A DNA stretch of 41,724 bases from an uncultured Acetatifactor sp. (GCA_910586835.1 CAJUJU010000033.1:1-41724), one strand, 5' to 3'. Shown: positions 1 through 9,361, counted from the stretch's first letter. Translations and numbers: made by a program. The notes: generated by a model from the sequence alone, not told the origin.

Positions 1-843
1 TCCCACGGATTCCGACAGCTCCAGCAGAACCTTTGCAGCTTCTTCTCTGGTGGCTGCGTCGGCGGAGAGTGTAGTGGAATTGCCGATTCCCTTGGCCTGG
101 TCGGGAACGGGGAGCACGGCGGAATCGTCGTGTCCGTTGGCATAGTTCCACAGCAGCATACCGTGACTTTTCAGGTGGGCGGCGGGGATGGAAGGGTCAG
201 AGAGTGCCAGGTCGCCAATGGTGAGGATGCCAAGCTTTCGCAAGGTGTCCACGCTGGAGCGGCCGCACAGGAACAGCCGGGACAGGGGAAGGGGCCAGAG
301 TTTTTCCTGGATTTCGCCGGTGTACAGTGTGTGTACCAGATCCGGCTTTTTAAAATCGGAGGCCATTTTGGCCAGCACCTTTTTGTCCGAAATGCCGATA
401 TTTACCGTAAAACCGAATTTTTCCCGGACGGAATCCTTGATGAAAGCCGCCGCCTGTTCCGGAGATGCATAATTTGCGGAAATGGGGGTATAATCCATAT
501 AGCATTCGTCGATGCTGACCTGTTCGATATCGGGGCAGATCCCGCAGAGATAGTCCATCAGCTGTCGGCTGCGCCGATGGTACAGCGCGTGGTCGGGCGG
601 CGCCGTCACCAGGGACGGACACTTGCGAAGGGCGCTTGCCACCGGCTCTCCGGTGGAAATGCCGAAGGCCTTGGCGGGGATGGATTTTGCCAGGACGACG
701 CCGTGCCGGGTGCTCCTGTCGCCTCCTATGATGGAGGGAATCAGGCGCAGATCCGTATCGCTTCCCTGCTTAAGCTGCTCCAGCGCGGACCAGCTCAGAA
801 AGGCGGAATTTACGTCGATGTGGAAGATGACAGAGTGATTCAT
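1..843 (-). CDS. dinB: Y-family DNA polymerase IV (partial, C-terminus beyond window)
   Basis: Reading the minus strand from an ATG at 843 gives MNHSVIFHIDVNSAFLSW and continues open to the window edge, about 281 residues of a family that is usually near 400. The N-terminal metal-binding Asp lies in HIDVNS (D10), and the second acidic pair is in SIDECYMD (D112, E113), which are the palm-domain catalytic signatures of Y-family translesion polymerases. A DTLRKLGI-type stretch typical of the helix-hairpin-helix region follows further on. The start is preceded by GGAGG a few bases upstream. Polymerase IV copies past damaged bases with low fidelity. The gene diverges from the M23 peptidase gene. 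The thumb end and little-finger domain are not visible, so intactness cannot be judged. Confidence 0.9.
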   Translation of the reverse strand, partial: MNHSVIFHIDVNSAFLSWSALEQLKQGSDTDLRLIPSIIGGDRSTRHGVVLAKSIPAKAFGISTGEPVASALRKCPSLVTAPPDHALYHRRSRQLMDYLCGICPDIEQVSIDECYMDYTPISANYASPEQAAAFIKDSVREKFGFTVNIGISDKKVLAKMASDFKKPDLVHTLYTGEIQEKLWPLPLSRLFLCGRSSVDTLRKLGILTIGDLALSDPSIPAAHLKSHGMLLWNYANGHDDSAVLPVPDQAKGIGNSTTLSADAATREEAAKVLLELSESVG

Positions 844-881
844 GGGTGCCTCCGTGTAATTGCATCATTGTTGTTACATTT

Positions 882-910
882 ACTATATCCTCGGAAATCT
901 GTCTTTACAA
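882..910 (-). promoter_or_regulatory. Candidate promoter of dinB
   Basis: On the minus strand TTGTAA (910-905) and TATAGT (887-882) are separated by 17 bp, about 40 bp upstream of the dinB start. No SOS (LexA) box was recognised beside it. Confidence 0.5.
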
Positions 911-970
911 GCCCTTAAATTGCTGTTAGAATAACTTTGTTACAAATTTATTAAATTAATTGGAAGAACA

Positions 971-2548
971 ATGAAAAAGAGAAAAGATAATCATAAAAAG
1001 TACAGGTTTACATATATTAAGACTACACTGTTTACACTCTTTGTCTGTCTGTTGTTTTTGAGAGGTTACACTCCCTTTGAGAAGACGGGGGATAACTTTT
1101 TCCATATCCAGCTCAACGGGCAGGATGTGGGAACCCTGGATGACAGAGAAAGCGCGGAAAGACTGCTGATGGAGGCCCGCAGGAACATTGCCGCCGAGTC
1201 CGACGAGCTGGTATTCATGGAGGCGGAGCTTGCGGTGACGGGGGAAGAAATATTGTGGGGTGAGGCGGACGATGAAAAGGAGGTCCGGTCCAGAATGGAG
1301 ACGGTGCTGCGCAAGGGCATCATCGAGACCATGCATCGTTCCTGCACTCTGAAGATAAACGATTTTATCATCAATCTTTCCAGTCTGGAGGAAGCCCGGA
1401 GGCTTCTGCAGGCGGCTATCGGCAAATATGACAGTGAGGGCAAGTTTGCCGTGGAGCTTGCCTATGATACCGACAGGGAGTTCAGCGTGCTGGAGGCCAG
1501 AGTCCAGGAGACCGCCCTTCAGGAAAAAAAGGATGAGAAGGATTACTCCACGGGAGGAATTGCCAGCGTGCTCGAGGCTCTGCGACAGGAGGAGGTCACC
1601 GGGCCTGAGGCAGGCTTTGAGGACTATGAGCTGGGAATTCTCTCCATGGATTTTTCGGAAAAGGTGGAGATCGTGGAGGTGTATCTGCCGGAGGAACGGC
1701 TGACATCCTACGAGGAGGCGGTGAACCAGGTCATTATGGAGCAGGAGACGCCCAGCATCTATGAGGTGGTAAAGGGGGATACGCTCTCGGAGATTGCCAT
1801 CAAGGTAAATATTCCCATGGATAAGATCATCGAGATGAATGACGCCCTGGAGGATGAGCGGACAACCCTTCAGATCGGCCAGAAGCTGGTGATTACGGTG
1901 CCGGAGCCGGAACTTTCCGTCACCTGGGTGAAACAGACCTACTATGAAGAGACCTATGACGCAGAAGTGGTAGTGATAGACGTGGATGAATGGTATACCA
2001 CCCAGACGGAGCTCATTCAGGCTCCCTCCGCCGGCTTCCGGAAGGTGGTGGCGGACACGACCTTCCTCAATGACAGGGAGGTCTCCAGGGAAATCCTCAA
2101 GGAAGAGGTAGTCATGGAGGCGGTGCCCAAGATCATAAAGCGAGGCACCAAGATTCCGCCCACTTATATCAAGCCTATTTCCGGCGGCCGGTTGACCTCT
2201 AACTTCGGCAAGAGAAAAGCGCCCAAGAAGGGGGCGAGCACCTACCACAAGGGTGTGGACTGGGCAACGCCCACGGGAACGGCAGTGCGGGCATCCTGCG
2301 GCGGAACGGTGGTGAAGGCGGGCTGGGTAGGCAGCTACGGCTATGTGGTCTACATCAACCATGTGGACGGTAAGCAGACCAGATATGCCCACCTGAGCAA
2401 GGTTCTCGTGTCTGTGGGACAGACCGTAAAGCAGGGAGACAGAATCGCGCTGAGCGGTAATACCGGTGTCAGCACGGGACCGCATGTGCACTTTGAAATA
2501 CTGGTGAACGGCGTGCAGGTGAATCCGTTCAATTATGTTCCAAAATAA
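971..2548 (+). CDS. Membrane-anchored LysM-G5-M23 peptidoglycan endopeptidase
   Basis: A 525-residue protein with an N-terminal membrane segment (about 18-31) and no lipobox. A poorly defined acidic region spans 40-255, then come a LysM domain (about 263-310, YEVVKGDTLSEIA), a G5-like domain (about 318-393) and a C-terminal M23 metallopeptidase (about 405-522). The zinc ligands of the LytM/lysostaphin type are visible: H426 and D430 in YHKGVDW and the HVH pair at 505-507. It should bind glycan chains and cut peptide cross-links outside the membrane, in growth, division or spore formation. The start follows GGAAG. The next gene, murA, has its own promoter, so this appears to be a single-gene unit. 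No canonical promoter was found for it. Confidence 0.9.
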   Translation: MKKRKDNHKKYRFTYIKTTLFTLFVCLLFLRGYTPFEKTGDNFFHIQLNGQDVGTLDDRESAERLLMEARRNIAAESDELVFMEAELAVTGEEILWGEADDEKEVRSRMETVLRKGIIETMHRSCTLKINDFIINLSSLEEARRLLQAAIGKYDSEGKFAVELAYDTDREFSVLEARVQETALQEKKDEKDYSTGGIASVLEALRQEEVTGPEAGFEDYELGILSMDFSEKVEIVEVYLPEERLTSYEEAVNQVIMEQETPSIYEVVKGDTLSEIAIKVNIPMDKIIEMNDALEDERTTLQIGQKLVITVPEPELSVTWVKQTYYEETYDAEVVVIDVDEWYTTQTELIQAPSAGFRKVVADTTFLNDREVSREILKEEVVMEAVPKIIKRGTKIPPTYIKPISGGRLTSNFGKRKAPKKGASTYHKGVDWATPTGTAVRASCGGTVVKAGWVGSYGYVVYINHVDGKQTRYAHLSKVLVSVGQTVKQGDRIALSGNTGVSTGPHVHFEILVNGVQVNPFNYVPK

Positions 2549-2577
2549 GTGTGTAAAGAGGAGGAATACACGTTCGA

Positions 2578-2606
2578 TTTACAAACGAGACAAATTATGG
2601 TAATAT
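2578..2606 (+). promoter_or_regulatory. Promoter of murA
   Basis: TTTACA (2578-2583) and TAATAT (2601-2606) with a 17-bp spacer. A short TTAAG/CTTAA hairpin followed by a T run (about 2612-2632) sits in the predicted leader and might act as a weak attenuator. Confidence 0.6.
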
Positions 2607-2672
2607 AAATCTTAAGAATTGCTTAATCTTTTTTAAAACTGAATAGATCACCTTAAACAGAGGTAAAAATAG

Positions 2673-3965
2673 ATGGAACAATACGCAATCAAAGGCGGAA
2701 ATCCGCTGGTGGGAGACGTGGAGATCGGCGGGGCAAAGAATGCGGCCCTTCCCATTCTCGCGGCGTCCACCATGACGGATGAGTCTGTATATATTGAAAA
2801 CATGCCGGATGTCAGGGATATCAATGTACTCCTGGAGGCGCTGGAGAGAATCGGCGTTATGGAGAAACGTCCCGACAGGCATAAGGTCGTGATGAATGCC
2901 GGAAATATCAACAGTCTGGTGGTTGACGACGAGGCACTGAAGAAAATCAGAGCTTCCTACTATCTGGTGGGAGCGCTTTTGGGAAAATACAGACATGCGG
3001 AGGTGGTGCTGCCCGGAGGCTGTGATATTGGCTTCCGCGCCATTGACCAGCATATTAAAGGATTCCGGGCCCTTGGGGCATCGGTGACGATTGAGCACGG
3101 CCTGATCAAGGCGGAGGCAGAGCGGCTGGTGGGAAGCCATATCTATATGGACGTTTCCAGTGTGGGCGCTACGATCAATGTGATGATGGCCGCCACCATG
3201 GCCGAGGGAATGACGACCATAGAGAATGCGGCGAAGGAGCCCCATGTGGTGGATCTGGCCAATTTCCTGAACAGTATGGGTGCAAACATCAAGGGTGCGG
3301 GGACGGATGTGATCCGCATCAAGGGTGTTACAAGACTTCACGGTACAGAGTACACGATTATTCCGGATCAGATCGAGGCGGGAACCTTCATGTTTGCGGC
3401 GGCAGTCACAAAGGGAGACGTGACGGTGAAAAATGTGATTCCCAAGCATTTGGAATCCATCACTGCAAAGCTTCTGGAGATCGGCTGTGAGGTGGAGGAG
3501 ACGGACGATTGTATCCGGGTAGTGGCATCCAAGCCCCTGCAGCACACCCATGTGAAGACGCTTCCCTACCCTGGTTTTCCGACAGATATGCAGCCCCAGA
3601 TCACTGTGGCGCTGGCGTTGTCCGAGGGAACCAGTATAGTGACGGAGAGTATTTTTGAAAATCGCTTCAAATATGTGGATGAGCTTACCAGAATGGGAGC
3701 CAGCATCAAGGTGGAAGGAAACACCGCCATCATTACCGGCGTAAAGAGATATACGGGAGCGAGCATTTCCGCTCCGGATCTGCGGGCGGGAGCGGCTCTT
3801 GTCATCGCGGCGCTTGCGGCGGAGGGCCTGACCATGGTGGATGATATCAGATATATCCAGCGGGGCTATGAGGATTTTCATTTGAAGCTTCAGGGCCTGG
3901 GGGCTCAGATCGAGCTGGTGGAGACGGAGAAGGATTTCCAGAAATTCCGTCTGAAGACCGGTTAA
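2673..3965 (+). CDS. murA: UDP-N-acetylglucosamine 1-carboxyvinyltransferase
   Basis: 430 residues, the normal family length. MurA transfers enolpyruvate from PEP to UDP-GlcNAc, the first committed step of peptidoglycan synthesis in the cytoplasm. The conserved Lys22-Asn23 pair is in GGAKNAA, and the catalytic cysteine that fosfomycin alkylates is present as C117 in LPGGCDIG. The late motifs FPTDMQPQ and DLRAGAALV are also intact. The start follows an AGAGG SD. Many Firmicutes carry two copies, and one window cannot show whether this is MurA1 or MurA2 (MurZ). It lies between a peptidoglycan peptidase and metK but has its own promoter. Confidence 0.96.
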   Translation: MEQYAIKGGNPLVGDVEIGGAKNAALPILAASTMTDESVYIENMPDVRDINVLLEALERIGVMEKRPDRHKVVMNAGNINSLVVDDEALKKIRASYYLVGALLGKYRHAEVVLPGGCDIGFRAIDQHIKGFRALGASVTIEHGLIKAEAERLVGSHIYMDVSSVGATINVMMAATMAEGMTTIENAAKEPHVVDLANFLNSMGANIKGAGTDVIRIKGVTRLHGTEYTIIPDQIEAGTFMFAAAVTKGDVTVKNVIPKHLESITAKLLEIGCEVEETDDCIRVVASKPLQHTHVKTLPYPGFPTDMQPQITVALALSEGTSIVTESIFENRFKYVDELTRMGASIKVEGNTAIITGVKRYTGASISAPDLRAGAALVIAALAAEGLTMVDDIRYIQRGYEDFHLKLQGLGAQIELVETEKDFQKFRLKTG

Positions 3966-3972
3966 AAAACGG

Positions 3973-4001
3973 TTGACAGGCCAGGCAGTTTGTAGTAATA
4001 T
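3973..4001 (+). promoter_or_regulatory. Promoter of the metK riboswitch transcript
   Basis: TTGACA (3973-3978), a 17-bp spacer and TAATAT (3996-4001). An overlapping TATAAT at 3999-4004 would give a 20-bp spacer and is less likely. Transcription would begin about 20 bp before the SAM-I aptamer. Confidence 0.75.
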
Positions 4002-4024
4002 AATCTGTGTAAATTTCATAGGAT

Positions 4025-4130
4025 TTCTCTTATTCAGAGTTGGTGGAGATACATAGGATCGATGAAGCCACGGCAACCCCCGTACGGGAAGGTGCCCACC
4101 TGAGCGAGTTTATTTCGAGCAATAAGAGGA
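4025..4130 (+). promoter_or_regulatory. SAM-I (S-box) riboswitch
   Basis: The P1 helix is formed by CTCTTATT (4027-4034) and AATAAGAG (4121-4128). Between the arms are the S-box core elements: CAGAG, GGTGGAGA, a GATCGATGAAGCC stretch and CGGCAACC, in the right order. It is followed 20 nt later by an intrinsic terminator and then metK. In this class SAM binding stabilises P1 and lets the terminator form, so high SAM turns off SAM synthetase. The recognition is by motif, not by a covariance search. Confidence 0.95.
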
Positions 4131-4150
4131 TTGAATATCGAAAGATTTGA

Positions 4151-4176
4151 GGTCCGCTTAGCAAGCGGACCTTTTT
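4151..4176 (+). terminator. Riboswitch expression-platform terminator
   Basis: GGTCCGCTT (4151-4159) pairs with AAGCGGACC (4163-4171) and TTTTTG follows. It lies between the SAM-I aptamer and the metK start, so it is the regulated off-state terminator. Confidence 0.9.
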
Positions 4177-4211
4177 GTCACACAAAAAACAACCAAAGAA
4201 AGGGAAAAAAG

Positions 4212-5399
4212 ATGGAAAAGCATTTATTTACTTCTGAATCCGTGACGGAAGGGCACCCCGACAAGCTCTGCGACGCCGTTTCCGACGCAATCCTGGACGC
4301 CTGCATGGAGCAGGATCCCATGAGCCGTGTGGCCTGTGAGACCGCAAGCTGTACCGGTTTTATTCTGGTCACCGGAGAGATCACCACAAAGGCAAACCTT
4401 GATATTGCCGGCATCGTCAGAAAGACGGTGAACGAGATCGGCTATGACAGCTCCGCAGTGGGCTTTGACGGAAATACCTGTGCCGTCATGGTGGCTCTTG
4501 ACAAGCAGTCCCCCGACATTGCAATGGGCGTTGACAAGGCGCTGGAGGCCAGAGAGTCCGGCATGAGCGATGAGCAGATCGAGGCCATCGGCGCCGGAGA
4601 TCAGGGAATGATGTTCGGCTATGCCACAAACGAGACGCCGGAGCTTATGCCCTACCCCATTTCCCTGGCTCATCAGCTGACCAGACAGCTGACAAAGGTG
4701 CGAAAGGACGGTACGCTGGGTTATCTGCGCCCCGACGGAAAGAGTCAGGTTTCCGTGGAGTATGATGAAAGCGGAAGACCTGTGCGGCTGGAGGCTGTGG
4801 TGCTTTCCACGCAGCACGATGAAAAGGTGTCCCAGGAGCAGATCCATGAGGACATTAAGAAATATGTGTTTGACCCGATTCTTCCGGGAGGCCTCATTGA
4901 TGAAAACACAAAGTTTTTCATCAATCCCACAGGACGTTTTGTCATCGGCGGCCCTCAGGGAGATGCAGGATTGACCGGCAGAAAGATCATTGTCGATACC
5001 TACGGCGGCTATGCACGCCACGGCGGCGGCGCTTTTTCGGGCAAGGACTGCACCAAGGTGGACAGAAGCGCGGCCTATGCTGCAAGATATGTTGCAAAAA
5101 ATATTGTGGCTGCAGGGCTTGCGGACAAATGTGAAATTCAGCTGTCCTATGCCATCGGTGTGGCGCAGCCCACATCCGTCATGATCGATACCTTCGGCAC
5201 GGGAAAGCTGCCCGAGGACAAACTGGTTGAGATTGTGAGAGAGAACTTTGACCTGCGTCCCGCGGGAATCATTAAAATGCTTGACCTGCGCAGACCTATT
5301 TACAAGCAGACCGCTGCTTACGGGCACTTTGGACGGGACGACGTGTCCCTTCCCTGGGAGGCTGTTGACAGAGCGGAGAGCCTGAAGAAATACATATAG
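4212..5399 (+). CDS. metK: S-adenosylmethionine synthetase
   Basis: 395 residues, normal for MetK, which makes SAM from methionine and ATP in the cytoplasm. Family motifs are present: GHPDKLCD near the N-terminus, GAGDQGMMFGY (the GAGDQG hexapeptide) and GGGAFSGKD (the P-loop-like signature). I chose the ATG at 4212. It follows AAAGGGAAAAAAG, whereas an in-frame start at 4131 would lie in the riboswitch leader upstream of the terminator hairpin. Expression should fall when SAM is abundant through the SAM-I riboswitch. A strong terminator follows, so the gene is a single transcription unit. Confidence 0.97.
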   Translation: MEKHLFTSESVTEGHPDKLCDAVSDAILDACMEQDPMSRVACETASCTGFILVTGEITTKANLDIAGIVRKTVNEIGYDSSAVGFDGNTCAVMVALDKQSPDIAMGVDKALEARESGMSDEQIEAIGAGDQGMMFGYATNETPELMPYPISLAHQLTRQLTKVRKDGTLGYLRPDGKSQVSVEYDESGRPVRLEAVVLSTQHDEKVSQEQIHEDIKKYVFDPILPGGLIDENTKFFINPTGRFVIGGPQGDAGLTGRKIIVDTYGGYARHGGGAFSGKDCTKVDRSAAYAARYVAKNIVAAGLADKCEIQLSYAIGVAQPTSVMIDTFGTGKLPEDKLVEIVRENFDLRPAGIIKMLDLRRPIYKQTAAYGHFGRDDVSLPWEAVDRAESLKKYI

Positions 5400-5409
5400 G
5401 ATTTTCGCA

Positions 5410-5447
5410 ACGGCGTGTGGCGCATATGCGGCCATACGCCGTTTTTT
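5410..5447 (+). terminator. Terminator after metK
   Basis: ACGGCGTGTGGC (5410-5421) pairs with GCCATACGCCGT (5431-5442) with one G-T wobble, followed by a run of six T. The loop is itself the palindrome GCATATGC. Confidence 0.9.
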
Positions 5448-5451
5448 CTTG

Positions 5452-5479
5452 TTGAATAATGTGGAAAACCCGTTATAAT
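5452..5479 (+). promoter_or_regulatory. Promoter of dnaE
   Basis: TTGAAT (5452-5457), a 16-bp spacer and a perfect TATAAT (5474-5479), immediately after the metK terminator and about 45 bp before the dnaE start. Confidence 0.7.
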
Positions 5480-5524
5480 GGGATTGTACATTGTGTCGAG
5501 CAGTTGAAAAAAGGGAGCAGGGTC

Positions 5525-8500
5525 ATGGCATTTGCACATCTTCATGTTCATACGGAGTATTCTCTTCTGGACGGAGCCAATAAAATAAAGGAATATGTGT
5601 CGCGGGTGAAGGAGCTGGGCATGGACAGTGCCGCCATCACGGATCACGGCGTCATGTACGGCGCCGTCGACTTTTACCTGGCGGCGAAGGAGGCGGGAAT
5701 CAAGCCCATTCTGGGCTGCGAGGTCTATGTGGCTCCAAACTCCAGGTTTGACAAGGAACTGAACGGCGGGGAGGACAGGTATTATCATCTGGTTCTTCTG
5801 GCCGAGAATAATACGGGCTATGACAACCTGGTAAAGATTGTCAGCAAGGGCTTTACCGAGGGCTATTACTACAAGCCCCGGGTGGATATGGAGGTGCTGA
5901 ACCGCTATCACGAGGGGATTATCGCCCTGTCCGCCTGCCTGGCGGGTGAGGTGCAGAGATATATTGTCAAGGGGCTGACGGACGAGGCCAGAAAATCGGC
6001 CAGGAAATATGAGGCCTGCTTCGGCAAGGGGAATTTTTTTCTGGAGCTCCAGGATCATGGGATTCCGCAGCAGCGGCTGGTGAACACGGAGCTGATCAGG
6101 ATGAGCCGGGAACTGGATATTCCCCTGGTAGCCACCAACGACGTTCACTATACTTACGCGGAGGACGTGGAGCCCCACGATATCCTGCTGTGTCTCCAGA
6201 CCGGAAAAAAGCTGGCGGACGAGGATCGGATGCGCTATGAGGGCGGCCAGTATTTTGTCAAGAGCGAGGAGGAGATGAAGGGGCTTTTTCCCTATGCGTG
6301 GGAGGCGGTGGAAAATACCCAGGCCATTGCGGACCGCTGCAATGTGGAAATCACCTTCGGGGAAACCAAGCTGCCGCACTATGAGGTGCCGGAGGGGTAT
6401 GACTCCTGGACGTATCTGAACAAGCTGTGCGCCGACGGCCTTGCGGAGCGCTACGGAGACGGAAACCAGCCTGCGGGGAATACGGGCCAGACGCTCAGAG
6501 AGCGCCTGGAGTATGAGCTGGACGTCATCAGAACCATGGGCTATGTGGATTATTTTCTGATTGTGTGGGATTTTATCAATTACGCCAAGTCAAACGGAAT
6601 TCCTGTGGGGCCCGGCCGTGGCTCGGCGGCGGGAAGCATCGTGTCCTACTGTCTGAAGATCACGGATATCGATCCCATCCGGTATGACCTGCTGTTTGAG
6701 CGGTTCCTGAATCCGGAGCGGGTATCCATGCCCGATATTGATGTGGATTTCTGCCCCAACGGACGGCAGACGGTCATCGATTATGTGAGCCAAAAATACG
6801 GTGCGGAGAAGGTGGTGCAGATCGTCACCTTCGGTACGCTGGCGGCCAAGGGAGTCATCCGGGATGTGGCCAGAGTCATGGATCTGCCTTATGCGCTGGC
6901 GGATTCCATTGCCAAGATGGTTCCAAACGAGTTGAACATCACGCTGGATCTGGCCATTGAGAAGAATCCGGAGCTGCGCAGAACCTATCAGGAGGACGAG
7001 CAGGTTCACACGCTCATCGACATGTGCAAGCGCCTGGAAGGTTTGCCGAGACACACCGGAATGCATGCGGCGGGAGTGGTCATCTGCCCGGAGGCGGCGG
7101 ACGAATTTGTGCCGCTGTCGCGAGGAAGCGACGGCTCCATCACCACACAGTTTACCATGACCACGCTGGAGGAACTGGGACTTTTGAAGATGGACTTTCT
7201 GGGGCTGAGAAACCTCACCGTCATCCGGGATGCGGTGGATTTCATCCGACAGTCCACGGGGAAGCAGATTGATATTGCGGCCATCGACTATAACGATCCC
7301 CAGGTTCTGGCCTCCATCGGCACCGGAAAAACCGATGGAATTTTCCAGCTGGAGAGCGCGGGAATGAAAAATTTCATGAAGGAACTCCGCCCCCAGAGCC
7401 TGGAGGATATCATTGCGGGCATTTCCCTGTACCGTCCGGGCCCCATGGATTTCATACCCAAATATATCAGGGGAAAAAACAGCAATGAGGCGGTGAGCTA
7501 CGCCTGTCCGCAGCTGGAACCGATTCTGCGGCCCACCTACGGCTGTATCGTCTATCAGGAGCAGGTGATGCAGATCGTCCGCTCCCTGGGTGGCTACACC
7601 ATGGGGCGCAGCGACCTGGTGCGGAGAGCCATGAGTAAGAAAAAGCAGTCGGTCATGGAGAAGGAGCGTGCCAACTTTGTCTATGGCAACCAGGAAGAGG
7701 GAGTGCCGGGCTGTGTCTCCAAGGGAATCAGTGAAAAGGTGGCGGTGGGGATCTATGATGAAATGATGGATTTTGCAAAATATGCCTTCAACAAATCTCA
7801 TGCCGCCTGCTATGCGGTGGTCACGATTCAGACGGCATGGTTGAAGTATTATTATCCGGTTGAGTTTATGGCGGCGCTGATGACCTCTGTCATAGACAAC
7901 CCCAAGAAGCTGTCGGAGTACATTCTCACCTGCAGAAGCATGGGGATCGAGCTTCTGCCGCCGGACATCAACGAGGGTCAGAGCGGCTTTGCGGTTTGCG
8001 ACGGAAAGATCAGGTATGCGCTGACCGCCATCAAGAGCATCGGAAAGCCTGTGATCGACAGTATTGAGGAGGAGAGAAGGCTCAGGGGCCATTTTACAAA
8101 CCTGAATGATTTTATTACCCGGATGGCGGACCGGGAGATGAATAAGCGTTCCATTGAGAATTTTATCAAGGCGGGAGCCATGGACAGTCTGGGAGGCACC
8201 AGAAAGCAGTTCATGAGCGTGTATATCCAGATATTGGATCATATTATCAAGGACCGCAAGAGCAACCTTGCGGGTCAGATCTCCCTGTTTGACATAGCGG
8301 ACGATTCCCAGAAGGAGGAATTTGATATCCGTATGCCGGAGGTGGGGGAGTATACCAAGGAGATGCTGCTGGCCTTCGAGAAGGAGGTGCTGGGTATCTA
8401 TTTAAGCGGCCACCCGCTGGAGGAATACCAGGAGCTCTGGCAGAGCTACATCACCAACACCACCAACGATTTTGTGCTGGATGAGGAGACGGGGGCCGTC

Positions 8501-9262
8501 CGCGCGGCGGATCAGTCCATTGTGGTGGTGGGAGGAATGATTGCGGACAAGACCATCAAATATACGAAAAAGAATCAGGTTATGTCCTTTCTGAACCTGG
8601 AGGATCTGGTGGGCAATGTAGAAATTATGGTGTTTCCCAGAGATTACGAGAAATACGGCAGCCTTTTGAATGAGGAGGCAAAGATCTTTGTGAGGGGACG
8701 GGTCTCCGCGGAGGAGGATAAGGACGGAAAGGTGATCTGTGAGCAGATTGTCAGCTTTGAGGAGGCGGCGCAGGCACAGGGGGCGCCCATCTTCCGCAGC
8801 GGCAGGCGGGGCGGTTTCGGAGGCGGAGAGCGTTTTGCAGGACGAGAGGGTGAAGGCAGAACCGGACAGAGCGGTTTCCGCCGGGCGGAAGGCACATGGT
8901 CAGGGAAGGAAATGCAGAATCCGGCAGGAGCGGAAGGCGGTTCCGGGGGAGCGCACAGCGGAAGGGGCGCGGGAAAGGGCACTCCGGGTTCCGGGGGACA
9001 GGATGCTCAGACGCCCGGAAGGCTGCCGTCCGGGATCTGGATCCAGTTTCCGGACGCGGAGAGCTATGCCGCCCGGGAGAAGGAGCTGCTGGAGTCCATT
9101 GCCGACTCGGATGGGAACGACGATGTGGTGATTTTCCTGAGGGATACGAAAGGGATTAAGGTGCTGCCCCCCAACCGTCGGGTGAACGGGGACGAGACGC
9201 TTGTGAGAAAGCTGGAGGAGCTTTTTGGCCAGGGAAATGTAAAAATTAAGAATTCTCGTTAA
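5525..9262 (+). CDS. dnaE: DNA polymerase III alpha subunit
   Basis: 1245 residues from the ATG at 5525, which follows AAAGGGAG. An in-frame ATG at 5459 lies between the -35 and -10 boxes and cannot be the start. The PHP domain opens the protein (HLHVHTEYSLLDG, 5-17). The polymerase palm has PDIDVDF with the catalytic aspartates D404, D406 and D408. A helix-hairpin-helix region and an OB fold (about 996-1079) follow. Between the OB fold and a short C-terminal domain lies a Gly/Arg/Ser-rich, low-complexity linker of about 80 residues (1088-1168), not typical of the family. In Firmicutes with PolC, DnaE extends primers; PolC is not in this window. No proofreading exonuclease domain is seen. Confidence 0.96.
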   Translation: MAFAHLHVHTEYSLLDGANKIKEYVSRVKELGMDSAAITDHGVMYGAVDFYLAAKEAGIKPILGCEVYVAPNSRFDKELNGGEDRYYHLVLLAENNTGYDNLVKIVSKGFTEGYYYKPRVDMEVLNRYHEGIIALSACLAGEVQRYIVKGLTDEARKSARKYEACFGKGNFFLELQDHGIPQQRLVNTELIRMSRELDIPLVATNDVHYTYAEDVEPHDILLCLQTGKKLADEDRMRYEGGQYFVKSEEEMKGLFPYAWEAVENTQAIADRCNVEITFGETKLPHYEVPEGYDSWTYLNKLCADGLAERYGDGNQPAGNTGQTLRERLEYELDVIRTMGYVDYFLIVWDFINYAKSNGIPVGPGRGSAAGSIVSYCLKITDIDPIRYDLLFERFLNPERVSMPDIDVDFCPNGRQTVIDYVSQKYGAEKVVQIVTFGTLAAKGVIRDVARVMDLPYALADSIAKMVPNELNITLDLAIEKNPELRRTYQEDEQVHTLIDMCKRLEGLPRHTGMHAAGVVICPEAADEFVPLSRGSDGSITTQFTMTTLEELGLLKMDFLGLRNLTVIRDAVDFIRQSTGKQIDIAAIDYNDPQVLASIGTGKTDGIFQLESAGMKNFMKELRPQSLEDIIAGISLYRPGPMDFIPKYIRGKNSNEAVSYACPQLEPILRPTYGCIVYQEQVMQIVRSLGGYTMGRSDLVRRAMSKKKQSVMEKERANFVYGNQEEGVPGCVSKGISEKVAVGIYDEMMDFAKYAFNKSHAACYAVVTIQTAWLKYYYPVEFMAALMTSVIDNPKKLSEYILTCRSMGIELLPPDINEGQSGFAVCDGKIRYALTAIKSIGKPVIDSIEEERRLRGHFTNLNDFITRMADREMNKRSIENFIKAGAMDSLGGTRKQFMSVYIQILDHIIKDRKSNLAGQISLFDIADDSQKEEFDIRMPEVGEYTKEMLLAFEKEVLGIYLSGHPLEEYQELWQSYITNTTNDFVLDEETGAVRAADQSIVVVGGMIADKTIKYTKKNQVMSFLNLEDLVGNVEIMVFPRDYEKYGSLLNEEAKIFVRGRVSAEEDKDGKVICEQIVSFEEAAQAQGAPIFRSGRRGGFGGGERFAGREGEGRTGQSGFRRAEGTWSGKEMQNPAGAEGGSGGAHSGRGAGKGTPGSGGQDAQTPGRLPSGIWIQFPDAESYAAREKELLESIADSDGNDDVVIFLRDTKGIKVLPPNRRVNGDETLVRKLEELFGQGNVKIKNSR

Positions 9263-9279
9263 AATCCTGAGTAAACCTA

Positions 9280-9308
9280 TTGAAATGCACCGGGAAATAG
9301 ATTAAAAT
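9280..9308 (+). promoter_or_regulatory. Promoter of pfkA
   Basis: TTGAAA (9280-9285), a 17-bp spacer and TAAAAT (9303-9308), between the dnaE stop and the pfkA SD. Confidence 0.65.
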
Positions 9309-9361
9309 GTGTTTGTTTGAATCGAGACCATCTTTCATAAGACGGGCAAGGAGGACGAAAC

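Noticed and set aside
956..4076. Long minus-strand open frames opposite the M23 and murA genes (956-2491 and 2595-4076)
   Set aside because: They mirror strongly supported + strand genes, have no family resemblance or SD, and arise from GC-rich codon use.
4131..4211. Longer metK reading frame starting at 4131
   Set aside because: It would begin at the end of the riboswitch aptamer and run through the terminator hairpin. The ATG at 4212 has the SD and the conserved MetK N-terminus.
5459..5524. Longer dnaE frame from ATG 5459
   Set aside because: That ATG lies between the -35 and -10 boxes, and the added residues do not belong to the PHP domain.
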